DNA from: Erysipelotrichaceae bacterium
Lineage (GTDB): Bacteria; Bacillota_I; Bacilli_A; Erysipelotrichales; Erysipelotrichaceae
Direction of reading: 5' to 3'
DNA: 24,656 nt
NCBI GenBank assembly: GCA_019415435.1
Contig: DXZE01000030.1
Span: 1 to 24,656, forward strand
Shown here piece after piece: positions 13,948-23,061 of this stretch. A model generated the notes under the pieces. The model saw only the letters and a list, made by a program, of their open reading frames with translations. It searched no databases and was not told where the DNA came from. Within the stretch, counting starts at the first letter, position 1. Every line of letters starts with the position of its first letter. Position numbers and translations under genes: made by a program.

Positions 13948-15257
13948 ATATTGGTACAATAGCGATCGTAGGCAGACCTAACGTAGGCAAGTCTACGATC
14001 TTTAATCGCATAGCGGGTGAAAGACTTTCCATTGTAGAAGATGTGCCTGGTGTTACAAGAGACAGAATCTATGCTGTCAGTGAATGGACCGGTCATCAGT
14101 TTCAGATCATCGATACCGGTGGTATTGAATTAGAAAATCAGCCTTTCCAGGAAGAAATCAGAGCTCAGGTAGAAATCGCTGTCAATGAAGCAGATGTCAT
14201 CCTGATGGTTGTTAATGGCAAGACTGGTTTAAGTGATGATGACAAGTATATTGCGGCCATGTTACAGAGATCTAAAAAGCCGGTTGTTCTTGCGGTCAAT
14301 ATGATTGATTCACAAGAGCGTATGATGAATATCTATGAGTTCTATAACCTTGGTCTTGGTGATCCGATTGCAGTTTCTGGCGTCCATGGCATTGGTGTTG
14401 GTGATGTCCTGGATAAATGCATGGAATTAATGCCTGAAAAAAAGAACCAGGAAGAAGACAAGGGTATTCATATTGCCGTTATCGGAGAACCGAATGTAGG
14501 CAAGTCTTCTTTAGTCAATGCTGTCCTTCATGAAGAAAGATCCATTGTTTCAGACATTCAGGGTACAACCCGTGATGCGATAGATACACCATTTGTCTAT
14601 GATTCCAGACCTTATGTCATTGTCGATACAGCTGGTATCCGCAAACGTGGCAGAGTCTATGAAAATGTAGAGAAGTACTCTGTACTCAGAGCAATGCGCG
14701 CCATAGAAAGATGTGATGTTGCCTTATTCCTGATTGATGGTGAAAAAGGTATCCGTGAACAGGATAAGCATGTGGCAGGGTACGCATATGAGGCAGGTAA
14801 GCCGATTATCATCGTTGTCAATAAATGGGATGCCGTTACCAAGGATGATCAGACAATGCATGAATTTACCGAAAAGGTAAGGGCAGAGTTCCAGTATCTT
14901 TCCTATGCACCAATACTCTTTGTCAGTGCGAAAACCCATCAGAGAGTGGATACGATCATGCCAATGGTCGATAAGGTATATGAAAATGCCAGCCGCAGGG
15001 TTGCGACAAATATCCTTAATGAAGTCATTGCGGATTCGCAGATCACTACACCTGCACCAGCCCGTAATGGCAAGCGTTTCAGAATCTATTACGCTACGGA
15101 AGTATCCGTACGCCCGCCAACCTTTGTACTTTCCTGCAATGATCCTAAGCTAATGCATTTTACCTATCAGAGATTTATAGAAAATACATTGCGCAGAGCC
15201 TTTGACTTTGAAGGCACGCCAATTCATATTATTGCTAGAAAGAAGGTATCTGAATGA
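13944..15257 (+). CDS. der: Ribosome-assembly GTPase Der (EngA)
   Basis: Tandem GTPase needed for 50S subunit assembly. Domain 1 has GRPNVGKST (10-18), DTGG and NMID; domain 2 has GEPNVGKSS (181-189), DTAG and NKWD; a KH-like domain follows (from about 350). The total of 437 residues matches the family. The start ATG overlaps the cmk stop by 4 bases with GAGGAGA upstream, and the stop overlaps gpsA by 4 bases. All G1, G3 and G4 motifs are intact in both domains. Confidence 0.97.
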   Translation: MNIGTIAIVGRPNVGKSTIFNRIAGERLSIVEDVPGVTRDRIYAVSEWTGHQFQIIDTGGIELENQPFQEEIRAQVEIAVNEADVILMVVNGKTGLSDDDKYIAAMLQRSKKPVVLAVNMIDSQERMMNIYEFYNLGLGDPIAVSGVHGIGVGDVLDKCMELMPEKKNQEEDKGIHIAVIGEPNVGKSSLVNAVLHEERSIVSDIQGTTRDAIDTPFVYDSRPYVIVDTAGIRKRGRVYENVEKYSVLRAMRAIERCDVALFLIDGEKGIREQDKHVAGYAYEAGKPIIIVVNKWDAVTKDDQTMHEFTEKVRAEFQYLSYAPILFVSAKTHQRVDTIMPMVDKVYENASRRVATNILNEVIADSQITTPAPARNGKRFRIYYATEVSVRPPTFVLSCNDPKLMHFTYQRFIENTLRRAFDFEGTPIHIIARKKVSE

Positions 15258-16243
15258 AAGTAAGAATACTGGGTACAGGCAGCTGGGGTACAGCTTTGGC
15301 ACAGGTTTTAGCAGATAATGGCAATGATGTCATGATGTGGGGTATCTCAGAAGAAGAAACAAATGATATCGAACACAATCATCATAATTCCCGTTATTTT
15401 GATGCACCAGTCAATCCAGACGTTCATGCAACAGGAGACTTATCCTGCATCAGAAATGCGGATGTCATATTAGTAGCAGTACCAGTCAAAGCTATTGAAT
15501 CCGTCATGAAAGAAACACTGGATTACATTACAAAGCCAGCTGTTATCATCAACGTTGCCAAGGGATTCCATCCGGACACCCATGAGCGTATGTCGGTTGT
15601 CATTCAAAGAGTGGTACCGGAAGATAAGAGAAAAGCAGTTGTCTCTTTAATCGGACCATCACACGCCGAAGAGGTTATCATCCGCAAGTTAACATCTGTC
15701 AATGCAGTCAGTGAAGATGAAGAAGCAGCGAAAATGATTCAGCATTTATTCTCCAATAACTATTTCCGTGTATACCGCAATACGGATGTCATCGGTGCCG
15801 AGATTGGGGTTGGCATTAAAAACATCATGGCGATTGCCTCAGGCATCCTGGAAGGCATTGGTCAGGGGGATAATGCAAGAGCAGCCTTAATGACAAGAGG
15901 TCTTGCCGAGATGACAAGATATGGTGTCGCGCAGGGTGGAAGAGCAGAGACATATTTAGGTTTGGATGGAGTAGGGGACCTGATTGTTACATGTACATCC
16001 CGTCACTCCCGTAACTTTATGGCAGGTTTAGAGATTGGTCAGGATGGGTCCGCTGAAAAATTCTGGAAAGACAATACCAAGACCGTAGAAGGTGTACTGG
16101 CCTGCAAGGTTGTTCATGAAGAAGCGCATAAGCAGCACATTGATATGCCGATTACAGATCAGGTGTATGCGGTCTTGTATGAAGGTGCGAGCCCAGAAGA
16201 GGCGATTACCAAGCTGATGAGCCGTTCCTTGAAGTCCGAATAA
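15254..16243 (+). CDS. gpsA: Glycerol-3-phosphate dehydrogenase [NAD(P)+]
   Basis: Reduces dihydroxyacetone phosphate to sn-glycerol-3-phosphate, the backbone of phospholipids and teichoic acids. The nucleotide fold begins with GTGSWGTALA (7-16). Later family motifs are NVAKGF, GPSHAEEV, the catalytic-lysine region GVGIKN (K189), and GLDGVGDLIVTC. The 329 residues are normal length. The ATG lies in the der stop (ATGA). It is the last gene of the cmk operon, closed by a terminator. Confidence 0.96.
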   Translation: MKVRILGTGSWGTALAQVLADNGNDVMMWGISEEETNDIEHNHHNSRYFDAPVNPDVHATGDLSCIRNADVILVAVPVKAIESVMKETLDYITKPAVIINVAKGFHPDTHERMSVVIQRVVPEDKRKAVVSLIGPSHAEEVIIRKLTSVNAVSEDEEAAKMIQHLFSNNYFRVYRNTDVIGAEIGVGIKNIMAIASGILEGIGQGDNARAALMTRGLAEMTRYGVAQGGRAETYLGLDGVGDLIVTCTSRHSRNFMAGLEIGQDGSAEKFWKDNTKTVEGVLACKVVHEEAHKQHIDMPITDQVYAVLYEGASPEEAITKLMSRSLKSE

Positions 16244-16256
16244 ATCATTGCATGAT

Positions 16257-16281
16257 AGCAGAGTGTATTCTCTGCTTTTTT
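16257..16281 (+). terminator. Terminator after gpsA
   Basis: AGCAGAG (16257-16263) pairs with CTCTGCT (16270-16276) around TGTATT, followed by a T-run to 16281. It closes the cmk-der-gpsA operon. Confidence 0.88.
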
Positions 16282-16286
16282 AGTGT

Positions 16287-16304
16287 TAGAATAGACACGC
16301 GTGT
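16287..16304 (+). promoter_or_regulatory. Putative fem-cluster promoter and CG-rich palindrome
   Basis: TAGAAT (16287-16292) with TG at 16284-16285 makes an extended -10, so a -35 is less needed (none is good). A perfect 10-base palindrome ACACGCGTGT (16295-16304) lies at the expected start site and directly before the GAGGTAAG ribosome-binding site, where a repressor could bind. Confidence 0.5.
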
Positions 16305-16315
16305 GAGGTAAGAAT

Positions 16316-17557
16316 ATGTCATATGTATTTCATACAGATGCAGATCCTGCAGAAATAAGGAATTTTGTAGTCCATTCCGATCAGAATACCTTATTCCAAT
16401 GCCCGGAATGGATCGATATAAAAAATAACTGGGGCCATATGTTAACCAGTGTAACGGAAGATGGAAAGATTGTCGCATCTGCCCTGGTTCTGATTCATAA
16501 GATGCCTTTAGGAAAGACACTGTTCTATGTACCAAGAGGTCCGGTTATGGATTATCACAATCCTGAACTGGTTTCCTTTATGCTTGATCATCTTAAGACT
16601 GAAGCCAGGAAGCATCATGCGATTGCTTTGCGCTTTGATCCAAAGGTATATTCTAAAAGATATCCATTCAAGGAAAAGGATAAACCGCATCCATATGAGA
16701 ATCAGGATGTTGTGCAGTTACTAAAGTCACTTGGCGCAAAGCATCGCGGGTATACAACAATGATTGCGGAATCCACCCAGCCTCGTTTTAATGCGGAAAT
16801 GGATGTAGAGCCTGGTTACTTTGATCATCTCGACAGAAAGACAATCCGTTCCATCAATACAGCCATTAAAAAGGGTGCTGAGGTATATTGCGGTCATGAG
16901 TATCTCGATGACTTTTCTACCGCCATGCACTATACCGAAATGCGTAAGGAAATAGCCTTAAGAAACAAGGAATACTTCCGCAATATGCTCGATGTCTATG
17001 GGGATAATGCCTTATGTCTGGTCGCCAAGATTAACTTCCCCAAGCAGATCAGTAAATTAAAGAGTGAACTTAAAGAACATGAAGATGCCTTACAGCAGTC
17101 TGAACTTTCCAGAAAGCAGAAGGGTATTCATGAAAGAGGCGTTAAGGAAGTATCCGCCGAACTTGAAAAAGTGGAACAGGATTATAAAGACTGGGGCAGG
17201 GATGAGATGATTCTCTGTGGAGTCCTGGCTGTCTATAATGAAAATCTCATGGAGATCTTCTATATGGGCAATAACCCTAAGGCTATGCGTATCAGAGCAT
17301 CCTATCTGCTTTACAATGAATGCCTGAAGTTCTGTGAAGAACATCATATTCATGAATGTTCCTTTGGCGGTGTAGAAGGAACATTAGATGATGGCTTAAC
17401 AACCTTCAAGGCTAACTTCCTAATGAATGTAGAAGAATATATTGGTGAATTTAACATTATTCTGGATAAGCCTATGTATACAGCCTTTAATGACATCTAT
17501 CCGTTTGTATTAAAACATGCGGCCAGGATCAGATCCGGAAAGAAGGAGACAGAATGA
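16316..17557 (+). CDS. FemAB/MurM-family aminoacyltransferase 1
   Basis: Predicted to add an amino acid from aminoacyl-tRNA to the stem peptide of lipid II, building a peptidoglycan cross-bridge. The 413 residues form two GNAT-like subdomains with the family's helical arm between strands (about 242-292, charged and coiled-coil-like, ISKLKSELKEHEDALQQ onward). The YVPRGPVMDYHN motif lies near residues 71-82 and the terminal EYIGEF motif is present. The usual YGISG and FKxGFGG segments near the C-terminus are altered (FGGVEG, FKANFLMN), so specificity may differ from its neighbours. GAGGTAAG precedes the ATG. It overlaps transferase 2 by 4 bases. The amino acid added and its position in the bridge cannot be predicted. 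Confidence 0.88.
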   Translation: MSYVFHTDADPAEIRNFVVHSDQNTLFQCPEWIDIKNNWGHMLTSVTEDGKIVASALVLIHKMPLGKTLFYVPRGPVMDYHNPELVSFMLDHLKTEARKHHAIALRFDPKVYSKRYPFKEKDKPHPYENQDVVQLLKSLGAKHRGYTTMIAESTQPRFNAEMDVEPGYFDHLDRKTIRSINTAIKKGAEVYCGHEYLDDFSTAMHYTEMRKEIALRNKEYFRNMLDVYGDNALCLVAKINFPKQISKLKSELKEHEDALQQSELSRKQKGIHERGVKEVSAELEKVEQDYKDWGRDEMILCGVLAVYNENLMEIFYMGNNPKAMRIRASYLLYNECLKFCEEHHIHECSFGGVEGTLDDGLTTFKANFLMNVEEYIGEFNIILDKPMYTAFNDIYPFVLKHAARIRSGKKETE

Positions 17558-18819
17558 AATTTACAGAATTAACAAGAGATGAGTTTCTTTCTTTTTCACG
17601 TAAGCAGAAGGAAGAAAGCTTTATGCAGACAGCAGAGTTTGGTGATCTGCGTAAAGATCAGGGCTTTGATGTCTATTACCTTGGTGTCAAAGACGATAAT
17701 AATGAAATACTATGCGGTACAGTCTTCTGTGCCAATACCGTCTTTCTTGGCAAGAAACAGTTTTATGCCCCAAGAGGCTATTTGATTGACTGGCATAACA
17801 AGGAGCTGCTTTCCTATTTCACTGAAGAAATCGTCAAGTTTGTAAGAAAGCATAAGGGACTTGAAATCATCATTGATCCTAACCATGTCTATCGTTTCAG
17901 AGGAAGAGATGGCAGTATTCTGGAAGATCATCCGGCGGATGATGAAACCCTGCATAATCTGTTAGATCTTGGCTATCATCACTTTGGCTTTAACAAATAT
18001 CTTGAAGCAAGACAGGTACGCTGGGCATATCGTATGGAACTGGATGAGCCATATGAAAAAAAGAAGAATGAATTCTCCAAGAGTACCCGTAAGAATCTGG
18101 AAAAGGCTTATTCCCGAGGTCTTACAGTCAGAAAAGGCAATGAGAAAGATCTTGATATCATGGATGAACTGTTCAAGTCTACCGCTGTACGAAAAGACTT
18201 TGAGTATCGTGAAGCTGACTACTACAGGCAACAGTATCATTGGATGAAGGATCTGATGAATATCTATATTGCGCACCTGGATGGCGATGCCTATGTACAG
18301 TGTGCAAGTGAGAATCTGAAAGCAGAACAGGCCAATAACAAAAAGATCCTGGATGATATGTCGCATGATCATGTCGGTGCCAAGTTACTTAAGAAAAAGG
18401 AAACCAGTGACAAGCGTTTAGTCAGGTTAGAAGAAGATCTCAAGGCTGCCCAAGAGTTTCAGCAGAAATATCCTGAAGGCAAGGATGTCGCAGCCTTATT
18501 ATCCATGAAGAGTGGAGAAGAGTATCTCACACTGTCATCTGGATCTTTGGAAGAATACCGCTCATTTACGCCAAAGTATGCGATGTATGATGCCCATATT
18601 AAAGATGCGTATGCCATGGGATTCAAGGCATGCAACTTCTATGGCATCTCTGGCAACTTTGAAAAGAAAGATAACATCTTTTATGGTGTCTATGAGTTCA
18701 AGCGCGGCTGGGGTGGTAATGTCATAGAATACATTGGTGAATTCTCCATGCCGGTTAACTTTACCGGTAAACTGTATGACTGGCTGCGTAAAATACGCAA
18801 TAAATCCAGAAAATCCTGA
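17554..18819 (+). CDS. FemAB/MurM-family aminoacyltransferase 2
   Basis: A 421-residue relative of transferase 1, translationally coupled to it by an ATGA overlap, with AAGGAGA upstream. It carries YAPRGYLIDWHN, RKNLEKAY, a long charged helical arm (about 245-310), and a canonical C-terminal block (FYGISG, then FKRGWGGNV and EYIGEF). This is the most textbook FemAB ending in the cluster. Paired fem genes usually act in order: one adds the first bridge residue to lipid II, the next extends it. It ends at a terminator, so genes 1 and 2 are a transcription unit distinct from gene 3. Confidence 0.9.
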   Translation: MKFTELTRDEFLSFSRKQKEESFMQTAEFGDLRKDQGFDVYYLGVKDDNNEILCGTVFCANTVFLGKKQFYAPRGYLIDWHNKELLSYFTEEIVKFVRKHKGLEIIIDPNHVYRFRGRDGSILEDHPADDETLHNLLDLGYHHFGFNKYLEARQVRWAYRMELDEPYEKKKNEFSKSTRKNLEKAYSRGLTVRKGNEKDLDIMDELFKSTAVRKDFEYREADYYRQQYHWMKDLMNIYIAHLDGDAYVQCASENLKAEQANNKKILDDMSHDHVGAKLLKKKETSDKRLVRLEEDLKAAQEFQQKYPEGKDVAALLSMKSGEEYLTLSSGSLEEYRSFTPKYAMYDAHIKDAYAMGFKACNFYGISGNFEKKDNIFYGVYEFKRGWGGNVIEYIGEFSMPVNFTGKLYDWLRKIRNKSRKS

Positions 18820-18821
18820 AT

Positions 18822-18849
18822 GCATATCAATATCTGATATGCTTTTTTT
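18822..18849 (+). terminator. Terminator after transferase 2
   Basis: GCATATCA (18822-18829) pairs with TGATATGC (18835-18842) around ATATC, followed by seven T (18843-18849). It begins 2 bases after the stop codon. Confidence 0.9.
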
Positions 18850-18877
18850 CTCAAACCTATTATAGTTGCAGTATAAT
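18848..18877 (+). promoter_or_regulatory. Promoter of transferase 3
   Basis: A perfect -10 TATAAT (18872-18877) lies 18 bases after a poor TTCTCA -35 (18848-18853) that overlaps the end of the preceding terminator T-run. The expected start near 18884 leaves about 15 bases of leader before the ATG at 18899. Confidence 0.55.
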
Positions 18878-18898
18878 AACATGGTTTTGGAGGCATAC

Positions 18899-20152
18899 AT
18901 GGAATTTGTAGAACTGAATAAACAGGAGTTTCAGACATTCTCTGAAAGCAGAGATGACTATAATATCTGGCAGTCTGTAGACATGGCAGAATTACGTGAA
19001 AAGGAAGGCTTTCACAGTGAATATGTAGGTGTAAAGGACAATGGTGTAATCATTGCCGGAGCCATGCTTTCCTATCGTGTGATCAAGGGTTTCCGTCAAT
19101 ACTATTCCCCGCGTGGTTTCTTAATTGATTTTCATAATACAGAATTACTGACCTATTTCTTAAATTCATTAAAGGAATTCTGTAAGAAGAGAAAGGGTCT
19201 TTCCATCCGTTTTGATCCATATCTTCCTTATAAGCAAAGGGATCTTGATGGTAATGAAGTACCAGGTGGTTTTGATAACAGTGATGTTGTAGAAACAATT
19301 GAATCCTGCGGCTATAAGCATCATGGTTTTACCCGTGGCATTGATTTAACAAGAGAATGCCGCTGGATGTATACCGTTCCTTTAGAGGGCTATGATGAAA
19401 AGACACTTCTTGCAAGCTTTGAAAGAAATGCAAGAAGAAGCATCCAGAGAACCATCAAGTATAAGATCTATACAAAAGAACTGGATGAATCAGATATTGA
19501 TGAATTCATCAGAGTAGCCCAGGCTACTGGTGAAAGAAGAGGCTTTGAAGTCAGAAGTGCAGAATATTACAGGGATCTTCTTGAAAGCTTTGGTAAAAGA
19601 GGTCACGCCATGTTCTTATCGGCTGTGATTAATCTTGATTACTATCTGAAGATAGAAAATGAAGAATTACAAGAACAGCAGAATATCCTGGATGACTGCA
19701 ATAAGAAACTGGCGGTTAATCCTGATTCTACAAAGATCAATAAACGCAAGAAGGTTACGGAAGAAGTATTGGCTTCTTATAAAAAGAGAATTAAAGAGGC
19801 AGAAAAGCTCAAGGAAGAAAGAGGTACTGAACTGACCTTATCTTCCAGTGTCTTCTTTGTGAATAAGAATGAAATCATGTGTCTGCTTGCCGGTGTCTAT
19901 GAAGAATACAAGCAGTTCTCATCTCCATTTGCATTACATTGGCAGATGATGAAGTATGGCATGGAACATGGCATCAAACGCTATAATCTCTATGGTATTT
20001 CGGGCATCTTTAATGATAGTGCCGATGACTATGGCGTATATTTATTCAAGAAGGAATTCAATGGTGAAGTCATTGAATTAATCGGGGAGTTTGAAGCATC
20101 CTTATCACCGGTTGATAAGGTATATCATGCTTTACGCAAGTTAAAGCATTAA
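18899..20152 (+). CDS. FemAB/MurM-family aminoacyltransferase 3
   Basis: A 417-residue FemAB-like transferase. The ATG at 18899 (MEFVELNKQE) follows TTTGGAGG; the in-frame ATGs at 18866 and 18881 lie before this site and near or upstream of the promoter start, so they are not used. Motifs: YSPRGFLIDFHN, RRSIQRTI, a helical arm (about 250-310, IENEELQEQQNILDDCNKK onward), NLYGISG, FKKEFNGEV and LIGEF. It is most like transferase 2 in the C-terminal block. It is read from its own promoter and sits 9 bases upstream of the flippase gene, so amino acid addition and lipid II export are probably co-expressed. The amino acid specificity is not known. Confidence 0.9.
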   Translation: MEFVELNKQEFQTFSESRDDYNIWQSVDMAELREKEGFHSEYVGVKDNGVIIAGAMLSYRVIKGFRQYYSPRGFLIDFHNTELLTYFLNSLKEFCKKRKGLSIRFDPYLPYKQRDLDGNEVPGGFDNSDVVETIESCGYKHHGFTRGIDLTRECRWMYTVPLEGYDEKTLLASFERNARRSIQRTIKYKIYTKELDESDIDEFIRVAQATGERRGFEVRSAEYYRDLLESFGKRGHAMFLSAVINLDYYLKIENEELQEQQNILDDCNKKLAVNPDSTKINKRKKVTEEVLASYKKRIKEAEKLKEERGTELTLSSSVFFVNKNEIMCLLAGVYEEYKQFSSPFALHWQMMKYGMEHGIKRYNLYGISGIFNDSADDYGVYLFKKEFNGEVIELIGEFEASLSPVDKVYHALRKLKH

Positions 20153-20161
20153 AGAAAATCT

Positions 20162-21811
20162 ATGAAGAAAGACGATAACAGAAAAAAGATGAATCGCAGT
20201 ATGAAACAGTCAGTTGTAATGGGTGGTATGATTGGTACAGCTGGTCTTTTCATTGCGAAGCTTCTGGGTCTTCTGTATTCTATTCCACTCTCTTCCATCC
20301 TTGGATCAGATGCCTTAATGAGCTACTATGGAACGGCTTATCAGATCTATTCCTATGTATTGAATATCTTTACAGCCGGCATTCCTTTTGCGATATCTAC
20401 CATCGTAGCCAAGTACACAACATTAGAGGATTATAAGAGTTTATTGAAAGTTAAGAAGATATCGCTGCGCATCATGAGTATCTTAGGCTTCCTGGGCATG
20501 ATCATCCTGATGTTATTTTCCGGATTAATTGCCTCATTAGTAGCTGTCACAAAAGATATTCCGATCATGCGTGCCACGATCATCATCCTTGCCCTGGCAA
20601 TCTTCTTCGTGCCGATTCTTTCTGCTTACAGAGGATTCTGGCAGGGAAGAAAGGAAATGAGTGAGTATGCCTTCTCCCAGGCATTTGAACAGTTTGTCAG
20701 AGTTGGTTTCTTGCTTTCCATGGCATACATACTTGTTTATGTCATGCATATGGAAAGAAAGTATGCCTTATATGCGGCAGTACTTTCTACAAGTGTTGCG
20801 GCAGTTGCGGGTATTGCGCAGATTCACTATTTTGACAGGAAACATATAGGTGAAATCAAAGAACCTGCTTCACGGCAGACAAAACGTGCCGCAGGCATGA
20901 GAAAGCTCTTCAGAGAATTAATCGCTTTAGCTATTCCATACCTTCTTACAGCAGTGATCGGATACATTGATAATGTCTTTAATTCCATTCTGTTACCAGT
21001 TGGTTTAAGATTGCATAACTACAGTGGGGATGAAGTCAGTGTTATTCTTTCTGCTGTAAACTATGCCGGAAGTAAGTTAACCAGTATCCCGCAGATTCTC
21101 GCACCTGGTTTTGTGGCTGCGATGATTCCGCATGTGACTGCAGCCTTAACGGAAAATGATGAAGATTCCATCCGTAAGATCGTCAGGGAATGCATTGGCA
21201 TTGTCTTATTCATAGGCAGTTTCTTAAGTATTATCATTGCGGTCTATGCAAGTGATATTTATCATATTCTTTTCTATACAAGCAATCCTGGCTTATCTGC
21301 CAGTGTTATCAGATGGATAGCGATAGAAGGTTTCCTGGGTACAATCTGCCCAGTATCGAGTTCTTTGATGATTGCCTTAGGCTTAAAGGAAGATGTCTTA
21401 AAGAGACAGTTATATTCCGCTATTATCAAGGGTATTACAATGATACCGTTAATTTACTTTATCGGTTATCGTGGTGCTGTTGTTTCTTCTATTTTGGGTA
21501 ACGTATTTGTCTTTGCCGGAAACATCAGGGAGATGAGTTTTACATTCCATGTAGATCTTGGTGTCATCTATAAAAATACATGCAAGATCATCATTGCCCT
21601 GGCTGCCATGTGGGCTGTTTCCTATGGCTTACGTATGGTAGGTATTTCAGGAGATCAAGGCAGAAAGATCATTGCTTTTGGAAAGCTCTGCATGAATGGT
21701 CTGGTCGCAATGGTTGTTTACTTTGGCTTAACGCATCTTATGAAAGTACCGCAGCAGATGTTTAACCGGGATATCATTTCACTTGTCGGAAATCGTGTAC
21801 ATCACGCATAA
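20162..21811 (+). CDS. MurJ/SpoVB-family lipid II flippase
   Basis: A 549-residue MOP-superfamily exporter with about 14 membrane segments, related to YtgP/MurJ and SpoVB, which move lipid-linked precursors across the membrane. After a basic leader the first helices are GGMIGTAGLFIAKLLGLLYS, followed by the SIPLSSILG loop and the YGTAYQIYSYVLN helix typical of this family; the last helices extend to about residue 530. The ATG at 20162 follows a weak AAAGAAA site. Its place between two FemAB transferase genes makes branched lipid II the most likely cargo. A capsule or other lipid-linked polymer flippase is the alternative; no glycosyltransferase genes are nearby to support that. Confidence 0.87.
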   Translation: MKKDDNRKKMNRSMKQSVVMGGMIGTAGLFIAKLLGLLYSIPLSSILGSDALMSYYGTAYQIYSYVLNIFTAGIPFAISTIVAKYTTLEDYKSLLKVKKISLRIMSILGFLGMIILMLFSGLIASLVAVTKDIPIMRATIIILALAIFFVPILSAYRGFWQGRKEMSEYAFSQAFEQFVRVGFLLSMAYILVYVMHMERKYALYAAVLSTSVAAVAGIAQIHYFDRKHIGEIKEPASRQTKRAAGMRKLFRELIALAIPYLLTAVIGYIDNVFNSILLPVGLRLHNYSGDEVSVILSAVNYAGSKLTSIPQILAPGFVAAMIPHVTAALTENDEDSIRKIVRECIGIVLFIGSFLSIIIAVYASDIYHILFYTSNPGLSASVIRWIAIEGFLGTICPVSSSLMIALGLKEDVLKRQLYSAIIKGITMIPLIYFIGYRGAVVSSILGNVFVFAGNIREMSFTFHVDLGVIYKNTCKIIIALAAMWAVSYGLRMVGISGDQGRKIIAFGKLCMNGLVAMVVYFGLTHLMKVPQQMFNRDIISLVGNRVHHA

Positions 21812-21825
21812 AGAAAGGATCAGTC

Positions 21826-23061
21826 ATGAACATTCGCAGAATCAGTAATGAAGAAAAGTTTGATGCTTATGTAGCAGAGCATCCCTATGGTCATTATATG
21901 AAGACAGCTCGCTGGGGCAGATTCAAGAAGGATACAGAGAATGATTCCTATGAATGCCTTGGCTTCTATGAAGGTGATGCATTAAAGGGTACTGCCATGG
22001 CTTTAAGAGAGCATCAGTGTGGTGCTGATTATCTCTATGTACCATGGGGACCATGCATTGATTATACAGACCGTAAGCTTGTCAAAGATGCCTTTGAGGC
22101 ATTAAAGCAGTATTGTGATGAAAAAGGTGTGGATTTTCTAAGAACAGATCCGAATGTGGTACGTGTACCACATGATATCAGGGGTAATGTCTTAATGGAT
22201 TTTAATAATGAGAATACAACTCTTGATATCAAGTCAACCGGTTTCAAGCATAAGGGATACGGCTATGCCTATAATGGTTCTTTTACAAACCGGTTTACTT
22301 TAATCGTGGATCTGAAGCCTGCTGAGAAAGAAATCTTTAATAACTTCCAGTCTTCAAGAAGAAGAGCCATCCGTCACCATGCCTCATGGCATGTTTCCAC
22401 GCATACAGGCGATGAAAGCAATATCAAAGACCTGATGTACCTGGAAGGTCAGTTAACCCGTCAGGATGGCTTTAAACCACATTCCTATGGGTTCTTTAAC
22501 GACCTGTTACAGTTATTTAAAGATCATGCCCGTTTATATGTCACTGAGATTGACTTAGATGCGATGATGGCAGATACAAAGAAGGATCTGGAATCATCCA
22601 AATACAAGAAAGATCTAAAGGCTAAAGAAAAGGTAGCTGAGAATATTGAAAAGGCAGAGAAATTAAAGAAAGAGTTTGGTTCTCATGTAGTGATTGCCTG
22701 CGGCTTATTTATCTATTGGGGCAATAAGTCATGGGATCTGTATACTTACAACCATAAAGCATTTGGTTTTATCAGACCGGTAGATAATCTGCATTACTAT
22801 GCCATGTGTGATATGAAGAAACATGGGGTTACAGATTATGACATGGTTGGTTTCTCTGGTGAAACAACACCTACTGATCCTAACTATGGCTTATATAACT
22901 ACAAGAGTTCTTTTGGACCAGTTTATACAGAATACATTGGTGAATTTGATTACATCAGAGACTATAAGAAGAGAAGTGAATTCAACCGCAGATATTCTCT
23001 TCATAAACATGTACAGATGAAGTGGTGGCAGATAAGATACAAGAATAAGAAGGTTTATTGA
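21826..23061 (+). CDS. FemAB/MurM-family aminoacyltransferase 4, divergent
   Basis: A 411-residue FemAB relative with AAAGGATC before the ATG, 14 bases after the flippase gene. It has a helical arm (about 240-285, DTKKDLESSKYKKDLKAKEK onward), RRRAIRHHA, VGFSG, and a YKSSFGPVY then EYIGEF ending. It differs from genes 1-3: the PRG motif is PWG (YVPWGPCIDYTD) and the bases after the last motif encode a long basic tail (HKHVQMKWWQIRYKNKK). Its stop overlaps the MBOAT start by one base (TGATG). It may add a different residue or act on a different acceptor. Tandem placement with a flippase and acyltransferase argues for a cell-wall role. Confidence 0.88.
   Translation: MNIRRISNEEKFDAYVAEHPYGHYMKTARWGRFKKDTENDSYECLGFYEGDALKGTAMALREHQCGADYLYVPWGPCIDYTDRKLVKDAFEALKQYCDEKGVDFLRTDPNVVRVPHDIRGNVLMDFNNENTTLDIKSTGFKHKGYGYAYNGSFTNRFTLIVDLKPAEKEIFNNFQSSRRRAIRHHASWHVSTHTGDESNIKDLMYLEGQLTRQDGFKPHSYGFFNDLLQLFKDHARLYVTEIDLDAMMADTKKDLESSKYKKDLKAKEKVAENIEKAEKLKKEFGSHVVIACGLFIYWGNKSWDLYTYNHKAFGFIRPVDNLHYYAMCDMKKHGVTDYDMVGFSGETTPTDPNYGLYNYKSSFGPVYTEYIGEFDYIRDYKKRSEFNRRYSLHKHVQMKWWQIRYKNKKVY

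Noticed and set aside
17962..18372. A 136-residue minus-strand frame with hydrophobic stretches
   Set aside because: It is the antisense of transferase 2, a clear FemAB gene; hydrophobic content arises from reading Lys/Glu-rich codons backwards.
18866..18898. Upstream in-frame ATGs for transferase 3
   Set aside because: They lie before the TTTGGAGG site and overlap or precede the expected transcript start.
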